Positions 48,299 through 56,464 of a stretch of 64,000 nucleotides of DNA are shown here, piece by piece. The position numbers and the translations under genes were made by a program. Source of the stretch: a beta proteobacterium L13 (lineage in GTDB: Bacteria; Pseudomonadota; Gammaproteobacteria; Burkholderiales; Chromobacteriaceae); assembly GCA_000335715.1 (NCBI GenBank), contig AMYZ01000007.1, forward strand, positions 62,001 through 126,000, in the 5' to 3' direction. The notes below the pieces were generated by a model that worked only from the letters and a program-made list of their open reading frames with translations, did no database searches and was not told where the DNA came from. The first letter of the stretch is position 1. Each line of letters starts with the position of its first letter.

Positions 48299-50089
48299 TT
48301 AGCGCACCTGTACCTTCACCAGCTCGCCGCCGTCATCGCCGATAACGTGGGTAGAGCAGGCCAGGCAGGGGTCGAAGCTGTGCAGCGTGCGCAGGATCTC
48401 CAGCGGCTGGTCTGGCACCGCCATCTTGGTGCCCATCAGCGAGGCTTCGTAAGCGCCGATCTGGCCCTTGTCGTCGCGCGGGCCGGCATTCCAGGTGGTG
48501 GGTACCACGCACTGGTAGCTGTCGATCTTGGTGTTTTCAATCTTCAGCCAGTGGCCCAGCGCGCCGCGCGGCGCCTCGGTAAAGCCCACGCCTTTTACCG
48601 ACGCCGGCCAGGTGGACGGGTCCCATTTCTCGACGTTGGCGGTGGCAGTGTCGCCGTTCTTGATATTGGCGATCAGCTGGTCGTAGAAGCTGGCCATCTG
48701 GCGTGCCGCCCACACCGATTCCAGCGCGCGCGCAGCGGTGCGACCGTTGGTGGAGAACATCACCTCCAGCGGCGCGTTGAAGTGCTTGAGCAGCGCGTCT
48801 ACCGGCTCTTTGAACTCCGGCTTGTTCTGGTGGTAGCCAATCAGGTAGCGCGCCAGCGGGCCAACCTCCATGGCGTGGCCTTTCCAGCGCGGCGACTTGA
48901 TCCACGAATACTTGGCCGACTCGTCCAGCGACTCGATGCGCGTCTTGGTGCCTTTGTGGTTCGGCCCCAGCTCGAATTTGGGCTCGGTAATGCCGTCAAA
49001 CGGGTGCAGGCCTTTCTTGTCGTCGCCGTAGCTGTACCAGCTGTGGGTGACAAACTCCTGGATCTCGTCCGGTGCGTACAGGTCCACCGGGTGGATGTCG
49101 CTGAACTTGCCGTTGATGATGGCGCCGCGCGGCAGCAGCAGGTTGGCCGCACTGTAGTCGTTGGCCTTGTCGGGGAAGTCGCCGTAGGACAGCAGGCTCT
49201 GGCTGGCCAGGCCGCCGCCGATCTTGAACCATTCCGGGTAGAAGCCGGCGATGGCGATCACGTCCGGCACGTACACCTGCTCGCAGAACTCGATGGTGCG
49301 GTCGATCACCTGTTTCACCAGGTTCAGGCGTTCCATATTGATGGCACCCACCGCGCCGGTGTCGTCCACGTTGATGGCGCACGGCATGCCGCCCACCAGC
49401 CAGTTCGGGTGCGGGTTCTTGCCGCCGAAGATGGTGTGGATCTTGACGATTTCCTTCTGGAAATCCAGCGCTTCCAAGTAGTGCGCCACCGCCATCAGGT
49501 TGGCTTCCGGCGGCAGTTTCATCGCCGGGTGGCCCCAGTAGCCATTGCGGAACGGGCCTAGCTGGCCGCTTTCCACAAAGCGCTTCAGCCGCGACTGCAG
49601 GTCGCGGAAGTAGCCGGGGCTGGACAGCGGCCAGCTGGAGATGCTTTGCGCCAGCTCGCTGGTTTTCTTGGGGTCGGCTTTCAGCGCCGATACCACGTCT
49701 ACCCAGTCCAGTGCGTGCAGGTGGTAGTAGTGCACCAGGTGGTCGTGCACGTACAGCGCGGCCTGCATCAGGTTGCGGATCAGGTTGGCGTTGGCCGGGA
49801 TATTGATCTTCAGCGCGTCTTCCACCGCGCGCACCGAGGTCAGCGCGTGGGTGCCGGTGCACACGCCGCAGATGCGCTCTACAAACGCCCAGGCGTCGCG
49901 CGGGTCGCGGCCTTTCAGGATCACTTCCAGCCCGCGCCACATGGTGCCGGTGGATACCGCGTTGGTAATCACGTTATTGCTGTCCAGGTTCACCTCGCAG
50001 CGCAGGTGGCCTTCGATGCGCGTTACCGGGTCTACCACCACGCGGCGGCCGCTGTTGTCCAGGGTAAAGCCTTGGGTCTGGTAGGCCAT
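48299..50089 (-). CDS. hupL: Uptake [NiFe]-hydrogenase large subunit
   Basis: HupL (HoxG, HyaB) carries the NiFe(CN)2CO active site. The 596-residue protein has the N-terminal pair [12 protein letters not shown] (near residues 72-83) and the C-terminal pair DPCLACSTH followed by a 15-residue extension beginning VIGDDG, which the maturation protease must remove after the histidine. The start overlaps the hupS stop by one base (TAATG), so the two subunits are translated together. The protease gene (hupD) is not in the window. Confidence 0.97.
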   Translation of the reverse strand: MAYQTQGFTLDNSGRRVVVDPVTRIEGHLRCEVNLDSNNVITNAVSTGTMWRGLEVILKGRDPRDAWAFVERICGVCTGTHALTSVRAVEDALKINIPANANLIRNLMQAALYVHDHLVHYYHLHALDWVDVVSALKADPKKTSELAQSISSWPLSSPGYFRDLQSRLKRFVESGQLGPFRNGYWGHPAMKLPPEANLMAVAHYLEALDFQKEIVKIHTIFGGKNPHPNWLVGGMPCAINVDDTGAVGAINMERLNLVKQVIDRTIEFCEQVYVPDVIAIAGFYPEWFKIGGGLASQSLLSYGDFPDKANDYSAANLLLPRGAIINGKFSDIHPVDLYAPDEIQEFVTHSWYSYGDDKKGLHPFDGITEPKFELGPNHKGTKTRIESLDESAKYSWIKSPRWKGHAMEVGPLARYLIGYHQNKPEFKEPVDALLKHFNAPLEVMFSTNGRTAARALESVWAARQMASFYDQLIANIKNGDTATANVEKWDPSTWPASVKGVGFTEAPRGALGHWLKIENTKIDSYQCVVPTTWNAGPRDDKGQIGAYEASLMGTKMAVPDQPLEILRTLHSFDPCLACSTHVIGDDGGELVKVQVR

Positions 50090-51198
50090 TACACGTTCTC
50101 CTTGTTCTTGTTCTGGGTGTCGTCAAGCGGCTTCAGGTCCTGCTTTTTCAGCACCGTGCTCTTGATGGCGCTCACCGCCGCGTGGGCGGCAATGGCCGCC
50201 CCCACGCCGCCGGCTACCGTCATGCCGATCTGGTCGGCGTTGGCCTCGATGCCGAACTGCGGAATGCTGGTGACGCGGTCGTAGAACGAGCCCTTGTCCC
50301 AGAAGCCGTCTTCCGAACAGCCTATGCAGCCGTGGCCGCTTTGTACCGGCCAGCTCACGCCGCCGTTCCAGCGCACGGTGGAGCAGGCGTTGTAGGTGGT
50401 GGGGCCTTTACAGCCCACCTTGTACAGGCAGTAGCCCTTGCGTGCGCCTTCGTCGTCCCAGCTTTCCACGAACTGGCCGGCGTCGAAGTGCGGGCGGCGG
50501 TAGCATTTGTCGTGAATGCGCTGGCCGTAGAACATCTTGGGGCGGCCCTGGCGGTCCAGCTCCGGAATGCGGTCGAAGGTCACCATGTACGTGATGACGG
50601 CGGCCATTACCTCGGGGATGGGCGGGCAGCCCGGCACCTTGATGATGGGCTTGTCCAGAATCACCTGATGCACCGGCGTGGCGCGGGTGGGGTTGGGCTT
50701 GGCGGCCTGTACGCAGCCCCAGCTGGCACAGGAACCCCAGGCGATCAGCGCCTTGGCGTCGGCCGACACGCGCTTGAGTTTTTCCACGAACGGCTCGCCG
50801 CCGGGGAAGCAGAACATGCCGTCCTCGTTCAGCGGCGGGTTGCCCTCGATGGCCACGATGTACTCGCCTTTGTGCTTGGCCATGATCTCTTCCAGGATGG
50901 CTTCAGCCTGGTGGCCGGCGGCAGCCATGATGGTGTCGTCGTAGTCCAGCGAGATCAGCGACAGGATGGCGTCTTTGGCCAGCGGGTGCGCCGAACGGAT
51001 AAACGACTCGGTACAGCAGGTGCATTCCAGCCCGTGCAGCCAGATCACCGGCGTACGCGGTTTGGTTTCCAGTGCCTGGGCGATGCGCGGCACAAATGCC
51101 GAGCCCAGGCCCATCGAGGTGGCGGTGAGGCTGCAGAACTTCAGAAAGCTGCGGCGGGTAACACCCTGGCGCCGCATGGCCTGGTAGAAAGTCTCCAT
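50089..51198 (-). CDS. hupS: Uptake [NiFe]-hydrogenase small subunit with Tat signal, oxygen-tolerant type
   Basis: HupS (HoxK, HyaA) holds three iron-sulfur clusters. The 369-residue precursor has a Tat signal with RRSFLKF (about residues 14-20) and a mature start near residue 46. ECTCCTES has one more Cys than standard enzymes (CxC-C), and [10 protein letters not shown] supplies the second extra Cys; together these bind the [4Fe-3S] proximal cluster of oxygen-tolerant group 1d hydrogenases. A C-terminal hydrophobic anchor follows. I chose ATG at 51198 because it precedes the Tat signal; the frame is open further upstream but runs through the promoter. Transcription should come from the sigma-54 promoter at 51274. 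Confidence 0.96.
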   Translation of the reverse strand: METFYQAMRRQGVTRRSFLKFCSLTATSMGLGSAFVPRIAQALETKPRTPVIWLHGLECTCCTESFIRSAHPLAKDAILSLISLDYDDTIMAAAGHQAEAILEEIMAKHKGEYIVAIEGNPPLNEDGMFCFPGGEPFVEKLKRVSADAKALIAWGSCASWGCVQAAKPNPTRATPVHQVILDKPIIKVPGCPPIPEVMAAVITYMVTFDRIPELDRQGRPKMFYGQRIHDKCYRRPHFDAGQFVESWDDEGARKGYCLYKVGCKGPTTYNACSTVRWNGGVSWPVQSGHGCIGCSEDGFWDKGSFYDRVTSIPQFGIEANADQIGMTVAGGVGAAIAAHAAVSAIKSTVLKKQDLKPLDDTQNKNKENV

Positions 51199-51258
51199 CG
51201 TGGTCTCTGCCTTATTCTGTTTTATAGGGGGGTGGTTACAACATGGGTGGCAGCCTGT

Positions 51259-51274
51259 TACAAGAAGCGTGCCA
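51259..51274 (-). promoter_or_regulatory. Sigma-54 promoter of hupSLC
   Basis: Read on the minus strand, TGGCACGCTTCTTGTA matches the -24/-12 consensus TGGCAC-N5-TTGCW except for T in place of C in the -12 element. GG and the following G are at the correct spacing. It predicts a start about 48 bases before the hupS ATG and matches the presence of the NtrC-type regulator hupR in the locus. Confidence 0.85.
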
Positions 51275-51288
51275 GCTTGCCGGTGTGT

Positions 51289-51304
51289 GCAAGTGGCTGT
51301 TTTT
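51289..51304 (-). promoter_or_regulatory. Proximal shared element upstream of hupSLC, candidate HupR site
   Basis: On the minus strand AAAAACAGCCACTTGC is identical in all 16 bases to 52268-52283 upstream of hupE. It begins 15 bases upstream of the -24 edge. It contains AMAGCCRCTTRC, which recurs in the distal element. Confidence 0.6.
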
Positions 51305-51339
51305 AATTGGTTTTGTTGGTGGTGTTGCGGCGGGGTGGT

Positions 51340-51352
51340 AAGCGGCTTTGCA
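51340..51352 (-). promoter_or_regulatory. Distal shared element upstream of hupSLC, candidate HupR site
   Basis: On the minus strand TGCAAAGCCGCTT is identical to 52331-52343 upstream of hupE and contains the same AMAGCCRCTT core as the proximal element. It lies 66 bases upstream of the -24 edge. Confidence 0.6.
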
Positions 51353-51398
51353 GTGGGTGCGGCCAACTGGTTGCCAGCTGTGCGGCGGGGGCGGGCAA

Positions 51399-51434
51399 AA
51401 AAATACCGGGCAGGCGCGGGGGCGGCCTGCCCGG
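51399..51434 (-). terminator. Terminator of hupE
   Basis: On the minus strand a perfect 10-bp stem CCGGGCAGGC / GCCTGCCCGG (loop of nine) is followed by TATTTTTTTG. It separates hupE transcription from the hupSLC promoter region. Confidence 0.9.
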
Positions 51435-51556
51435 CTGTTGTCATGCATAACAACCAGGTTTGGATGGAGGAGTGTGAGCGGCAATACCACTCGTGCAGCG
51501 CCCGTCAGGCAGGCGCTGCACGCGGGGTACGACCAGCCTTGGCTAAATAGGCATGC

Positions 51557-51582
51557 GCCGGCCGTTTTCAAGCCCGGCCGGC
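51557..51582 (-). other. Hairpin directly after hupE
   Basis: GCCGGCCG (51557-51564) and CGGCCGGC (51575-51582) form an 8-bp GC-rich stem eight bases after the hupE stop, without a T-run. It may stabilise the hupE mRNA end. Confidence 0.5.
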
Positions 51583-51589
51583 AACAGAA

Positions 51590-52168
51590 TTACAGGCTGG
51601 ACGCCAGCAGCCAGGCACCGCTGGCGGCAATGGCGGCGCCGCTAGCGCGTAGCCACAGGCTGGCGCGGGCCAGCAGGGTGTGGCCAGCCACCAGGCCGCC
51701 AGCGTGCAGTGCGGCGGTCGCCAGCACGAAACCGGCCATATAGCCGGCCAGGCTACCGGCTGGTGCTTCGGCACCGTGGGCATGGCCGTGTACCAGGGCA
51801 AAGGCGGCAATCAGTGGCAAGCCGATGCTGGCCGGTACGCGGCTACCGGCGGCCACCATCAGGCCCAGCACCAGTACCGACAGCGCAATGCCCGGCTCTA
51901 CGGCAGGCAGGTCGATACCGGCCGCGCCCAGCAGGCAGCCGCCCAGCATGGCCAGCACAAAAGTCGCCGGCGCCGCCAGGCGTACCTTGCCCTGATGGGC
52001 TGCGGCCCACAGGCCGACGGCCACCATGGCCAGCAGGTGGTCCAGCCCGCCTACCGGGTGTGCCATGCCGGTCAGCAGGTTAAAAGTATCGTTGTGGCCG
52101 GTGTGGGCCAGCGCGGGCAGGGCGGCCAGGCTGAGCGCGCCAGCCAGAAAGCTGCGGGTCGGGGTCAT
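51590..52168 (-). CDS. hupE: HupE/UreJ-family nickel permease
   Basis: HupE proteins bring nickel into the cell for hydrogenase. The 192-residue protein has six hydrophobic segments, an N-terminal signal-like segment ending ALAH, and the family motif HPVGGLDH (H-x5-D-H) near residues 37-44 with a second histidine cluster in LVHGHAHG. It stands alone with its own sigma-54 promoter, upstream elements and terminator. The matching control region to hupSLC indicates coordinated expression with the enzyme that needs the nickel. Confidence 0.93.
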   Translation of the reverse strand: MTPTRSFLAGALSLAALPALAHTGHNDTFNLLTGMAHPVGGLDHLLAMVAVGLWAAAHQGKVRLAAPATFVLAMLGGCLLGAAGIDLPAVEPGIALSVLVLGLMVAAGSRVPASIGLPLIAAFALVHGHAHGAEAPAGSLAGYMAGFVLATAALHAGGLVAGHTLLARASLWLRASGAAIAASGAWLLASSL

Positions 52169-52226
52169 CGGTGTCTCCAGGTGGATGCGTGTCTTGCCCG
52201 TTTTGGCTCGGGCATGGTGGCGGCAC

Positions 52227-52242
52227 TGCAGGAAGCATGCCA
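52227..52242 (-). promoter_or_regulatory. Sigma-54 promoter of hupE
   Basis: On the minus strand TGGCATGCTTCCTGCA matches the -24/-12 consensus with perfect GG/GC spacing; T6 and C12 deviate. It shares GCTTC between the boxes with the hupSLC promoter. The predicted start is about 47 bases before the hupE ATG. Confidence 0.8.
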
Positions 52243-52267
52243 GCCCCGGTCAAGGCTGTCAGGCTGG

Positions 52268-52283
52268 GCAAGTGGCTGTTTTT
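52268..52283 (-). promoter_or_regulatory. Proximal shared element upstream of hupE, candidate HupR site
   Basis: Sixteen bases identical to 51289-51304. Here it begins 26 bases upstream of the -24 edge, 11 bases (about one helical turn) further than at hupSLC. Confidence 0.6.
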
Positions 52284-52330
52284 CAAAGAGATGGCGCCAG
52301 TCTGTAACGGGTGAGGTTACAGCGCCTGGC

Positions 52331-52343
52331 AAGCGGCTTTGCA
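52331..52343 (-). promoter_or_regulatory. Distal shared element upstream of hupE, candidate HupR site
   Basis: Thirteen bases identical to 51340-51352. It lies 89 bases upstream of the -24 edge, 23 bases (about two helical turns) further than at hupSLC. Confidence 0.6.
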
Positions 52344-52381
52344 CTATGGTGCACCAGCCGGCAGCCGCCTTTGCTGGCGGG

Positions 52382-52415
52382 GTGTCATGGCGCTGTCACG
52401 CCATGGCACTACAGT
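52382..52415 (+). promoter_or_regulatory. Pho-box promoter of small RNA candidate A
   Basis: Two 11-base repeats, GTGTCATGGCG and CTGTCACGCCA (52382-52403), then six bases, then a -10 box TACAGT (52410-52415). This is the layout of the E. coli phoA promoter (11 + 11 + 6 bases, then the -10), where PhoB replaces a -35 box. It faces away from hupE, and no protein gene lies downstream on this strand before the terminator at 52459-52486. Confidence 0.7.
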
Positions 52416-52421
52416 GGTGCC

Positions 52422-52486
52422 TGTTCTCTAGGTTTTGTCCCGATGTTTCTGCTTTGTGCGGCCTGCCATGCAGGCCGTTTTCTTTT
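52422..52486 (+). ncRNA. Candidate PhoB-controlled small RNA A, about 65 nt
   Basis: From the start predicted by the -10 box to the terminator: a 5' part with GTTCTCTAGGTTTTGTC and TGTTTCTG, then the hairpin CGGCCTGC-CAT-GCAGGCCG (52459-52477) and TTTTCTTTT. The uridine-rich end suits Hfq. Similar stretches occur in the same order in candidate B at 53042. No ribosome site or convincing frame is present. It ends two bases before the stop of the convergent acetyltransferase gene. Confidence 0.6.
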
Positions 52487-52487
52487 G

Positions 52488-52922
52488 CTAAGGCGCTGGC
52501 GGCAGCGGGCAGGCCAGCCCCAGCAATACGCCATCCTGGCGTACCACCTCAAACCCCTCGCGCAAATAGAAAGCGACAGCCCGGCTGTCGTGGAAGGTAC
52601 GCAGCCGCAACTCGCGCCGCCCGGCGGCTTGCTGCCGTAGCCAGGCCAGCGCCTGCGCGCCCAGGCCACGGCCTTGCCACGCGGGCAGCAGGTGCAGCTC
52701 GGCCAGATAGACGGCAGCGGTTTCCAGCCGGTAGCCGATGAGGCCGATACGGTCTCCGCCCAGTAGTAACCAGTAGAAATGGGTGTCGGCGGCACGCAGC
52801 TGGAAGGCTGCGCTGTCCCACTGCAGCCCATGGCGGGCATAGCAAGGTGCCATGGACTCGCGGATCAGCTGTTCCATGGTGTCGGCATCGCTGGCGCCTG
52901 CCAGGAAAAACGAGAGTTTCAT
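52488..52922 (-). CDS. GNAT-family acetyltransferase
   Basis: The 144-residue protein has the GNAT fold: the acetyl-CoA motif A LPAWQGRGLGAQALAWLRQQA (Q-x-x-G-x-G/A as QGRGLG, about residues 84-89) and motif B FHDSRAVAFYLREGFEVV. The target cannot be predicted. It lies on the minus strand between the two candidate small RNAs, convergent with A and divergent from B. Confidence 0.85.
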   Translation of the reverse strand: MKLSFFLAGASDADTMEQLIRESMAPCYARHGLQWDSAAFQLRAADTHFYWLLLGGDRIGLIGYRLETAAVYLAELHLLPAWQGRGLGAQALAWLRQQAAGRRELRLRTFHDSRAVAFYLREGFEVVRQDGVLLGLACPLPPAP

Positions 52923-53001
52923 GATGATGGCCGGGTAGCAAGGCAGCCAGTCAGCATACCGCGCTGGCCACGTGCGGCCAACTTTGCCATGGCAATACGA
53001 C

Positions 53002-53035
53002 TTGTCACGTTGTGGTCATGAACGCGCCTTACATT
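53002..53035 (+). promoter_or_regulatory. Pho-box promoter of small RNA candidate B
   Basis: TTGTCACGTTG and TGGTCATGAAC (53002-53023), then six bases, then -10 box TACATT (53030-53035). The geometry is identical to the promoter at 52382. A GTTGGCCGCA copy lies just upstream (52973). Confidence 0.7.
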
Positions 53036-53041
53036 AGTGCG

Positions 53042-53131
53042 TGCGCGGGTTCTTCATAGGTTTTCGCGTCTCTCCTTTTCTTGTTTCTGTCCCGTATGGA
53101 TGGTTGGCCCGCTTAGGCGGGCTTTCTTTTT
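53042..53131 (+). ncRNA. Candidate PhoB-controlled small RNA B, about 90 nt
   Basis: Predicted from the -10 box to an intrinsic terminator GCCCGC-TTAG-GCGGGC (53107-53122) with TTTCTTTTT. It shares with candidate A the 5' segment GTTCT-x-TAGGTTTT, the later TGTTTCTG, and the arrangement of box, leader, hairpin and interrupted T-run. No protein gene is on this strand between 52923 and 53107, so the terminator is otherwise unexplained. Confidence 0.6.
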
Positions 53132-53219
53132 GCTACGGTGTCTTGATGCAGGTCTTAAACGCGTGTTTGTCCGTCTGTTAGCCTGACCCTGTTTGTCTTG
53201 TCACCTCAAAGGAGTAAGT

Positions 53220-53612
53220 ATGAACGCTGCCAAACGTATCAAGAAACTGATGGATGCCGGGGCCGACCCGCAGCAGCTGGAAACACTGAAACACCTGGCA
53301 CTGGCGCTGCAGCTAAAGCAGCCTTACGAGCTGCACCGACTGTACGAGATTGACTACCCCTTCTTCGAGATCGCCATACAGCTGCTGCAAGACTGGCGGC
53401 TGGGGCACCATATCGATGCCCGCAGCAAGCTGATAGAGCGCCTGTTTGGTGAATACCCCGAGCTGATGCTACCCAGCGAGGCCGAGCAGCACCCCGAGCT
53501 GCAGCCCGAACAGCCCGTGCCTGCCGAAACCACCCCCGCCAGCGAGGTGGCAGATAAGGCGGCAGCACCGGCCAAGCGCACGCGCAGCAAGAAAAAGCCT
53601 GCCAGCGAATAA
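53220..53612 (+). CDS. Hypothetical protein with a lysine-rich tail
   Basis: A 130-residue protein I do not recognise. ATG at 53220 follows AAAGGAGTAAGT, a very good ribosome site, and a terminator follows, so it is a real gene. The first 85 residues look helical (AAKRIKKLMDAGADPQQLETL, FEIAIQLLQDWRLGHHIDARSKLIERLFGEYPEL). The rest is a disordered Pro/Glu/Ala linker ending in KRTRSKKKPASE, a basic tail suggestive of nucleic acid binding. No membrane segment or signal peptide. It is the first gene downstream of the small RNA pair. Confidence 0.8.
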   Translation: MNAAKRIKKLMDAGADPQQLETLKHLALALQLKQPYELHRLYEIDYPFFEIAIQLLQDWRLGHHIDARSKLIERLFGEYPELMLPSEAEQHPELQPEQPVPAETTPASEVADKAAAPAKRTRSKKKPASE

Positions 53613-53627
53613 GCCGCCAGTATTGAT

Positions 53628-53670
53628 AAACCCCCTTTGCTGCAGCGGTGTAGCCAAGGGGGTTTCGCTT
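53628..53670 (+). terminator. Terminator after the hypothetical gene
   Basis: AAACCCCCTT (53628-53637) pairs with AAGGGGGTTT (53656-53665); the loop is long and TCGCTTTA follows. It may also serve hupT on the other strand. Confidence 0.75.
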
Positions 53671-55010
53671 TATGGTGTAGCGGTGGCTGCTACTGGCAGC
53701 GTCAGCGTAAAGCAGGCACCGCCTTCGGGCAGGTTGGCCGCAGACAGCGTACCGCCGTGCTGCTCCACAATGCCGTAGCTGATCGACAAGCCCAGGCCGG
53801 TGCCTTTGCCTACCGGCTTGGTGGTAAAGAACGGGTCGAAGATACGCGCCAGGTTGGCCGCAGCAATGCCGGGGCCGTTGTCAGCCACGCTCAGGCTCAC
53901 TTGGTGTTGCTCGCTGGCTAGCGTCAGCGTCAGCGCCGGGGCGGCTTGCGTGTCCACCGCGTCGTAGGCGTTCTGGATCAGGTTCACCAGCACTTGCTGC
54001 AGCTGGTTGGCCGAGCCGGTGACCCACTGCGCGTCGTCCAGCCCGTGGCAGTGCACGTTGACGCGGTGCGGTGCCGCTTGGCCCACCCAGTGCAGCGCGC
54101 GCTGCACCGCCTCGGCCAGGTTCACGCGCTGGCGGGTATCGGTTTCGATGGCAGAAAAGCGCTTCAGCGCGTCCACAATCGCGCTGCTGCGCTGTGCGCC
54201 TTCCATCAGCCCGTCCAATAGCGACGGCAAGTCGGCCAGCAGGCGGTCTATCTTCAGCTGCTGGCGCAGCGCACCGGCGTCGGGGTTGGCCGCGTGCACG
54301 GCGGCCAGGTACTGCTGCAGTTTGCCAGCGTAGCGCTGCATGGCGTGGGTGTTGCCCACGATGAAGCTGATGGGGTTGTTCAGCTCGTGCGCCACGCCGG
54401 CCACCAGCCGCCCCAGCGACGCCATTTTCTCGGCCTGCACCAGCTGCGCCTGCGCCGCCTTCAGCGCCTCGTGCGCCTGCTTCAGCTCGGCGTAGGCTCG
54501 TTTGAGCTCGCCCACCGGGCGGCCCACCGCCACAAAGCCGCTGTAGCGGCGTTCGCCGTCGTACAGCGCGCTCACATTCCAGGTGACCGGTATCGATTCG
54601 CCGTTATGGGCGATCAGCGCGATTTCGATATCGCAGCCCTCGGCATTGCCTGCGGCCAACCTTTGCAGCAGCAGCTCGCGTTCGGCCTCGCCCGGTACCA
54701 GGTCGGTAAGCTTGCAGGCGGTGAGCAGGTTTTCGCTCAGCCCGGTGAGCGACACCATGGCACGGTTCACCTGCCGCACCTGGCCCAGGGTGTCGCACAC
54801 CACCATCACGTCGGTCATGGCCTCCAGCACGCCTTCGGTAAAGCGGTGCGCGTCGGCCAGCTCGCGGTGTTTGGCTTCCAGCGTTTCCTGCGATTGCACC
54901 AGCTCGGTGTACACCTGGTCCATGCGGCGTATCACGTCTATCCAGGCTTCTTCGGCCAGCTCGCCGCCCAGGCGGGTGGCTTCGGCGCTGCTAATGAGTT
55001 TGTCGGGCAT
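53670..55010 (-). CDS. hupT: Hydrogen-sensing histidine kinase HupT
   Basis: HupT (HoxJ) is a soluble kinase that reads the state of the regulatory hydrogenase and phosphorylates HupR, which in known systems switches HupR off. The 446-residue protein has a coiled N-terminus, a PAS domain ([30 protein letters not shown], about residues 61-90), the phospho-acceptor His in [11 protein letters not shown] (near 208) and ATP-site motifs [15 protein letters not shown] and GTGLGLSI, all intact. No membrane segment. The start at 55010 (AGAGGA upstream) lies eight bases after the hupV stop. Confidence 0.92.
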   Translation of the reverse strand: MPDKLISSAEATRLGGELAEEAWIDVIRRMDQVYTELVQSQETLEAKHRELADAHRFTEGVLEAMTDVMVVCDTLGQVRQVNRAMVSLTGLSENLLTACKLTDLVPGEAERELLLQRLAAGNAEGCDIEIALIAHNGESIPVTWNVSALYDGERRYSGFVAVGRPVGELKRAYAELKQAHEALKAAQAQLVQAEKMASLGRLVAGVAHELNNPISFIVGNTHAMQRYAGKLQQYLAAVHAANPDAGALRQQLKIDRLLADLPSLLDGLMEGAQRSSAIVDALKRFSAIETDTRQRVNLAEAVQRALHWVGQAAPHRVNVHCHGLDDAQWVTGSANQLQQVLVNLIQNAYDAVDTQAAPALTLTLASEQHQVSLSVADNGPGIAAANLARIFDPFFTTKPVGKGTGLGLSISYGIVEQHGGTLSAANLPEGGACFTLTLPVAATATP

Positions 55011-55018
55011 GGGATCCT

Positions 55019-56464
55019 CTACTGCACCGTGCACACCTGGCACGGGTCGAAGCTGCGCACGATGTGCTGCACTGCCAGCGCCTGCGCGTCGTCGGCCACG
55101 GTGCCCAGCAAGGCGGCTTCCAGCGGGCCGGGCTGGCCGTCGCTGTCGCGTGGCGAGAAGTTCCAGGTGGTGGGGGCGATGATCTGGTAACGCTGGATGC
55201 GGCTGCCGTCCAGCGTGACCCAGTGGCCCAGCATGCCGCGTGCGGCTTCGGTCAGGCCTTCGCCGCGTGCGTACAGCGGGTGGGCGGGCAGGGCGGTCTG
55301 GAACGGCGCGTCCAGCTCGATGGCGGCCAGCCAGCCTTGCATTTGCAGCACCAGCAGCGCCATCTCGCGCACCCGTGCCAGCACGCGGGTGTACACGGTG
55401 CTGCCCTGTGCCTGCACCAGCGCGGTAGTCAGGCGGTCGCGGCGTAGCAGGGCGCGGGCGATGGCGCCGGTTTGCGCGGGCTGCCCGCCCAGGCGGGGTG
55501 CTTTGCTCCAGCTGTAGGCGTCGGTTTTGTCCGGCACCGGCAGGGTGTCGTCGTCAAACGGGTGGGTGGGGCCGTAGTCCACCAGCCAGGCGTGGCGGCT
55601 GTGTTCGCGGATCAGCGCGGTATCCAGTATGTCGGTTTTACCTTGCTGCCATACGCCGGCCGGTGCCCAGGCGCTGCTGCCTTCGCCTTCCAGGTAGGCC
55701 GGGCCGGCAATCAGCGGCGCGTCGCAGCGGCCCAGCGTGGCTAGGCCAAGGCTGTCTGCCAGCAGCAGAAAGCGCGCCAGATCGGCCTGCGGCTGGCGGC
55801 TGGCGTAGTCGGCCAGCGCTGCCGGGCTGTCCCAGGCGGCGACCTCCTGCAGCGGCACGCCGTAGGTGTGTTGTTCCAGAAAGCGGCGGAAGGCGGCCAG
55901 CCATTGCCCCAGCCGCACGCGTTCGGCGGCGCTGACGGTGCGGCTGACGCCGCCGGGCTGGATCACCATGGTGTGCGGCCAGTGGCCGGCCAGCGTGCCC
56001 ATGAAGCGCATCAGCGTGGCACGTGCGGCCAACATCGGCGCGTGGGCGCTGCCTTCCACCGCCTTGAAGCGGGCACGGATGTCGGCGTGCCAGCTGTGGC
56101 CGGCGTAGGCGTCGCGGGCGAAGTCCGGCATGAAAAACAGGTAGAAGTGCGACAGGTGGTCGGCCACGTTTTCCACGGCGTGGATCAGGTTGGTGACGCG
56201 CTCGCCATTGGCCGGCGGCGTCACGTGGTACAGCTGCGCCAGCGCGCGCGCGGCGGCCACCGACTGCGACACCGAGCAGATGCCGCAGATGCGCGGCACG
56301 ATGGCCAGCGCGTCCATGGCCTGGCGGCCCACCAGAATGCGTTCGAAGCCGCGAAACAGCCCGCTGGTGGCTTCTGCGGCGGCTACTTTGCCGTCTTGCA
56401 GTTCCAGCGTCAGCGTCAGGTCGCCTTCCACACGGCCCAGCGGGCCCAGTATGCGTCGTGTCAT
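55019..56464 (-). CDS. hupV: Regulatory [NiFe]-hydrogenase large subunit
   Basis: HupV (HoxC) is the active-site subunit of the H2 sensor. The 481-residue protein has RICGICSVSQS (near residues 57-67) and ends immediately after the second cysteine pair, DPCQVCTVQ, with no C-terminal extension, so no protease step is needed, as in other sensors. Ile in CGIC and Phe in FYLFFMPDF correspond to the residues that narrow the gas channel in the Ralstonia sensor. The last residue is Gln where catalytic enzymes have His. The ATG overlaps the hupU stop (ATGA at 56461-56464). Confidence 0.94.
   Translation of the reverse strand: MTRRILGPLGRVEGDLTLTLELQDGKVAAAEATSGLFRGFERILVGRQAMDALAIVPRICGICSVSQSVAAARALAQLYHVTPPANGERVTNLIHAVENVADHLSHFYLFFMPDFARDAYAGHSWHADIRARFKAVEGSAHAPMLAARATLMRFMGTLAGHWPHTMVIQPGGVSRTVSAAERVRLGQWLAAFRRFLEQHTYGVPLQEVAAWDSPAALADYASRQPQADLARFLLLADSLGLATLGRCDAPLIAGPAYLEGEGSSAWAPAGVWQQGKTDILDTALIREHSRHAWLVDYGPTHPFDDDTLPVPDKTDAYSWSKAPRLGGQPAQTGAIARALLRRDRLTTALVQAQGSTVYTRVLARVREMALLVLQMQGWLAAIELDAPFQTALPAHPLYARGEGLTEAARGMLGHWVTLDGSRIQRYQIIAPTTWNFSPRDSDGQPGPLEAALLGTVADDAQALAVQHIVRSFDPCQVCTVQ

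Noticed and set aside
51358-51385. Second possible sigma-54 site upstream of hupS
   Set aside because: TGGCAACCAGTTGGC lacks the TTGC element at the right spacing and overlaps an uptake motif copy.
52328-52344. Possible + strand sigma-54 site TGGCAAGCGGCTTTGCA
   Set aside because: The GG to GC spacing is one base too long, and the Pho promoter explains transcription in that direction better.
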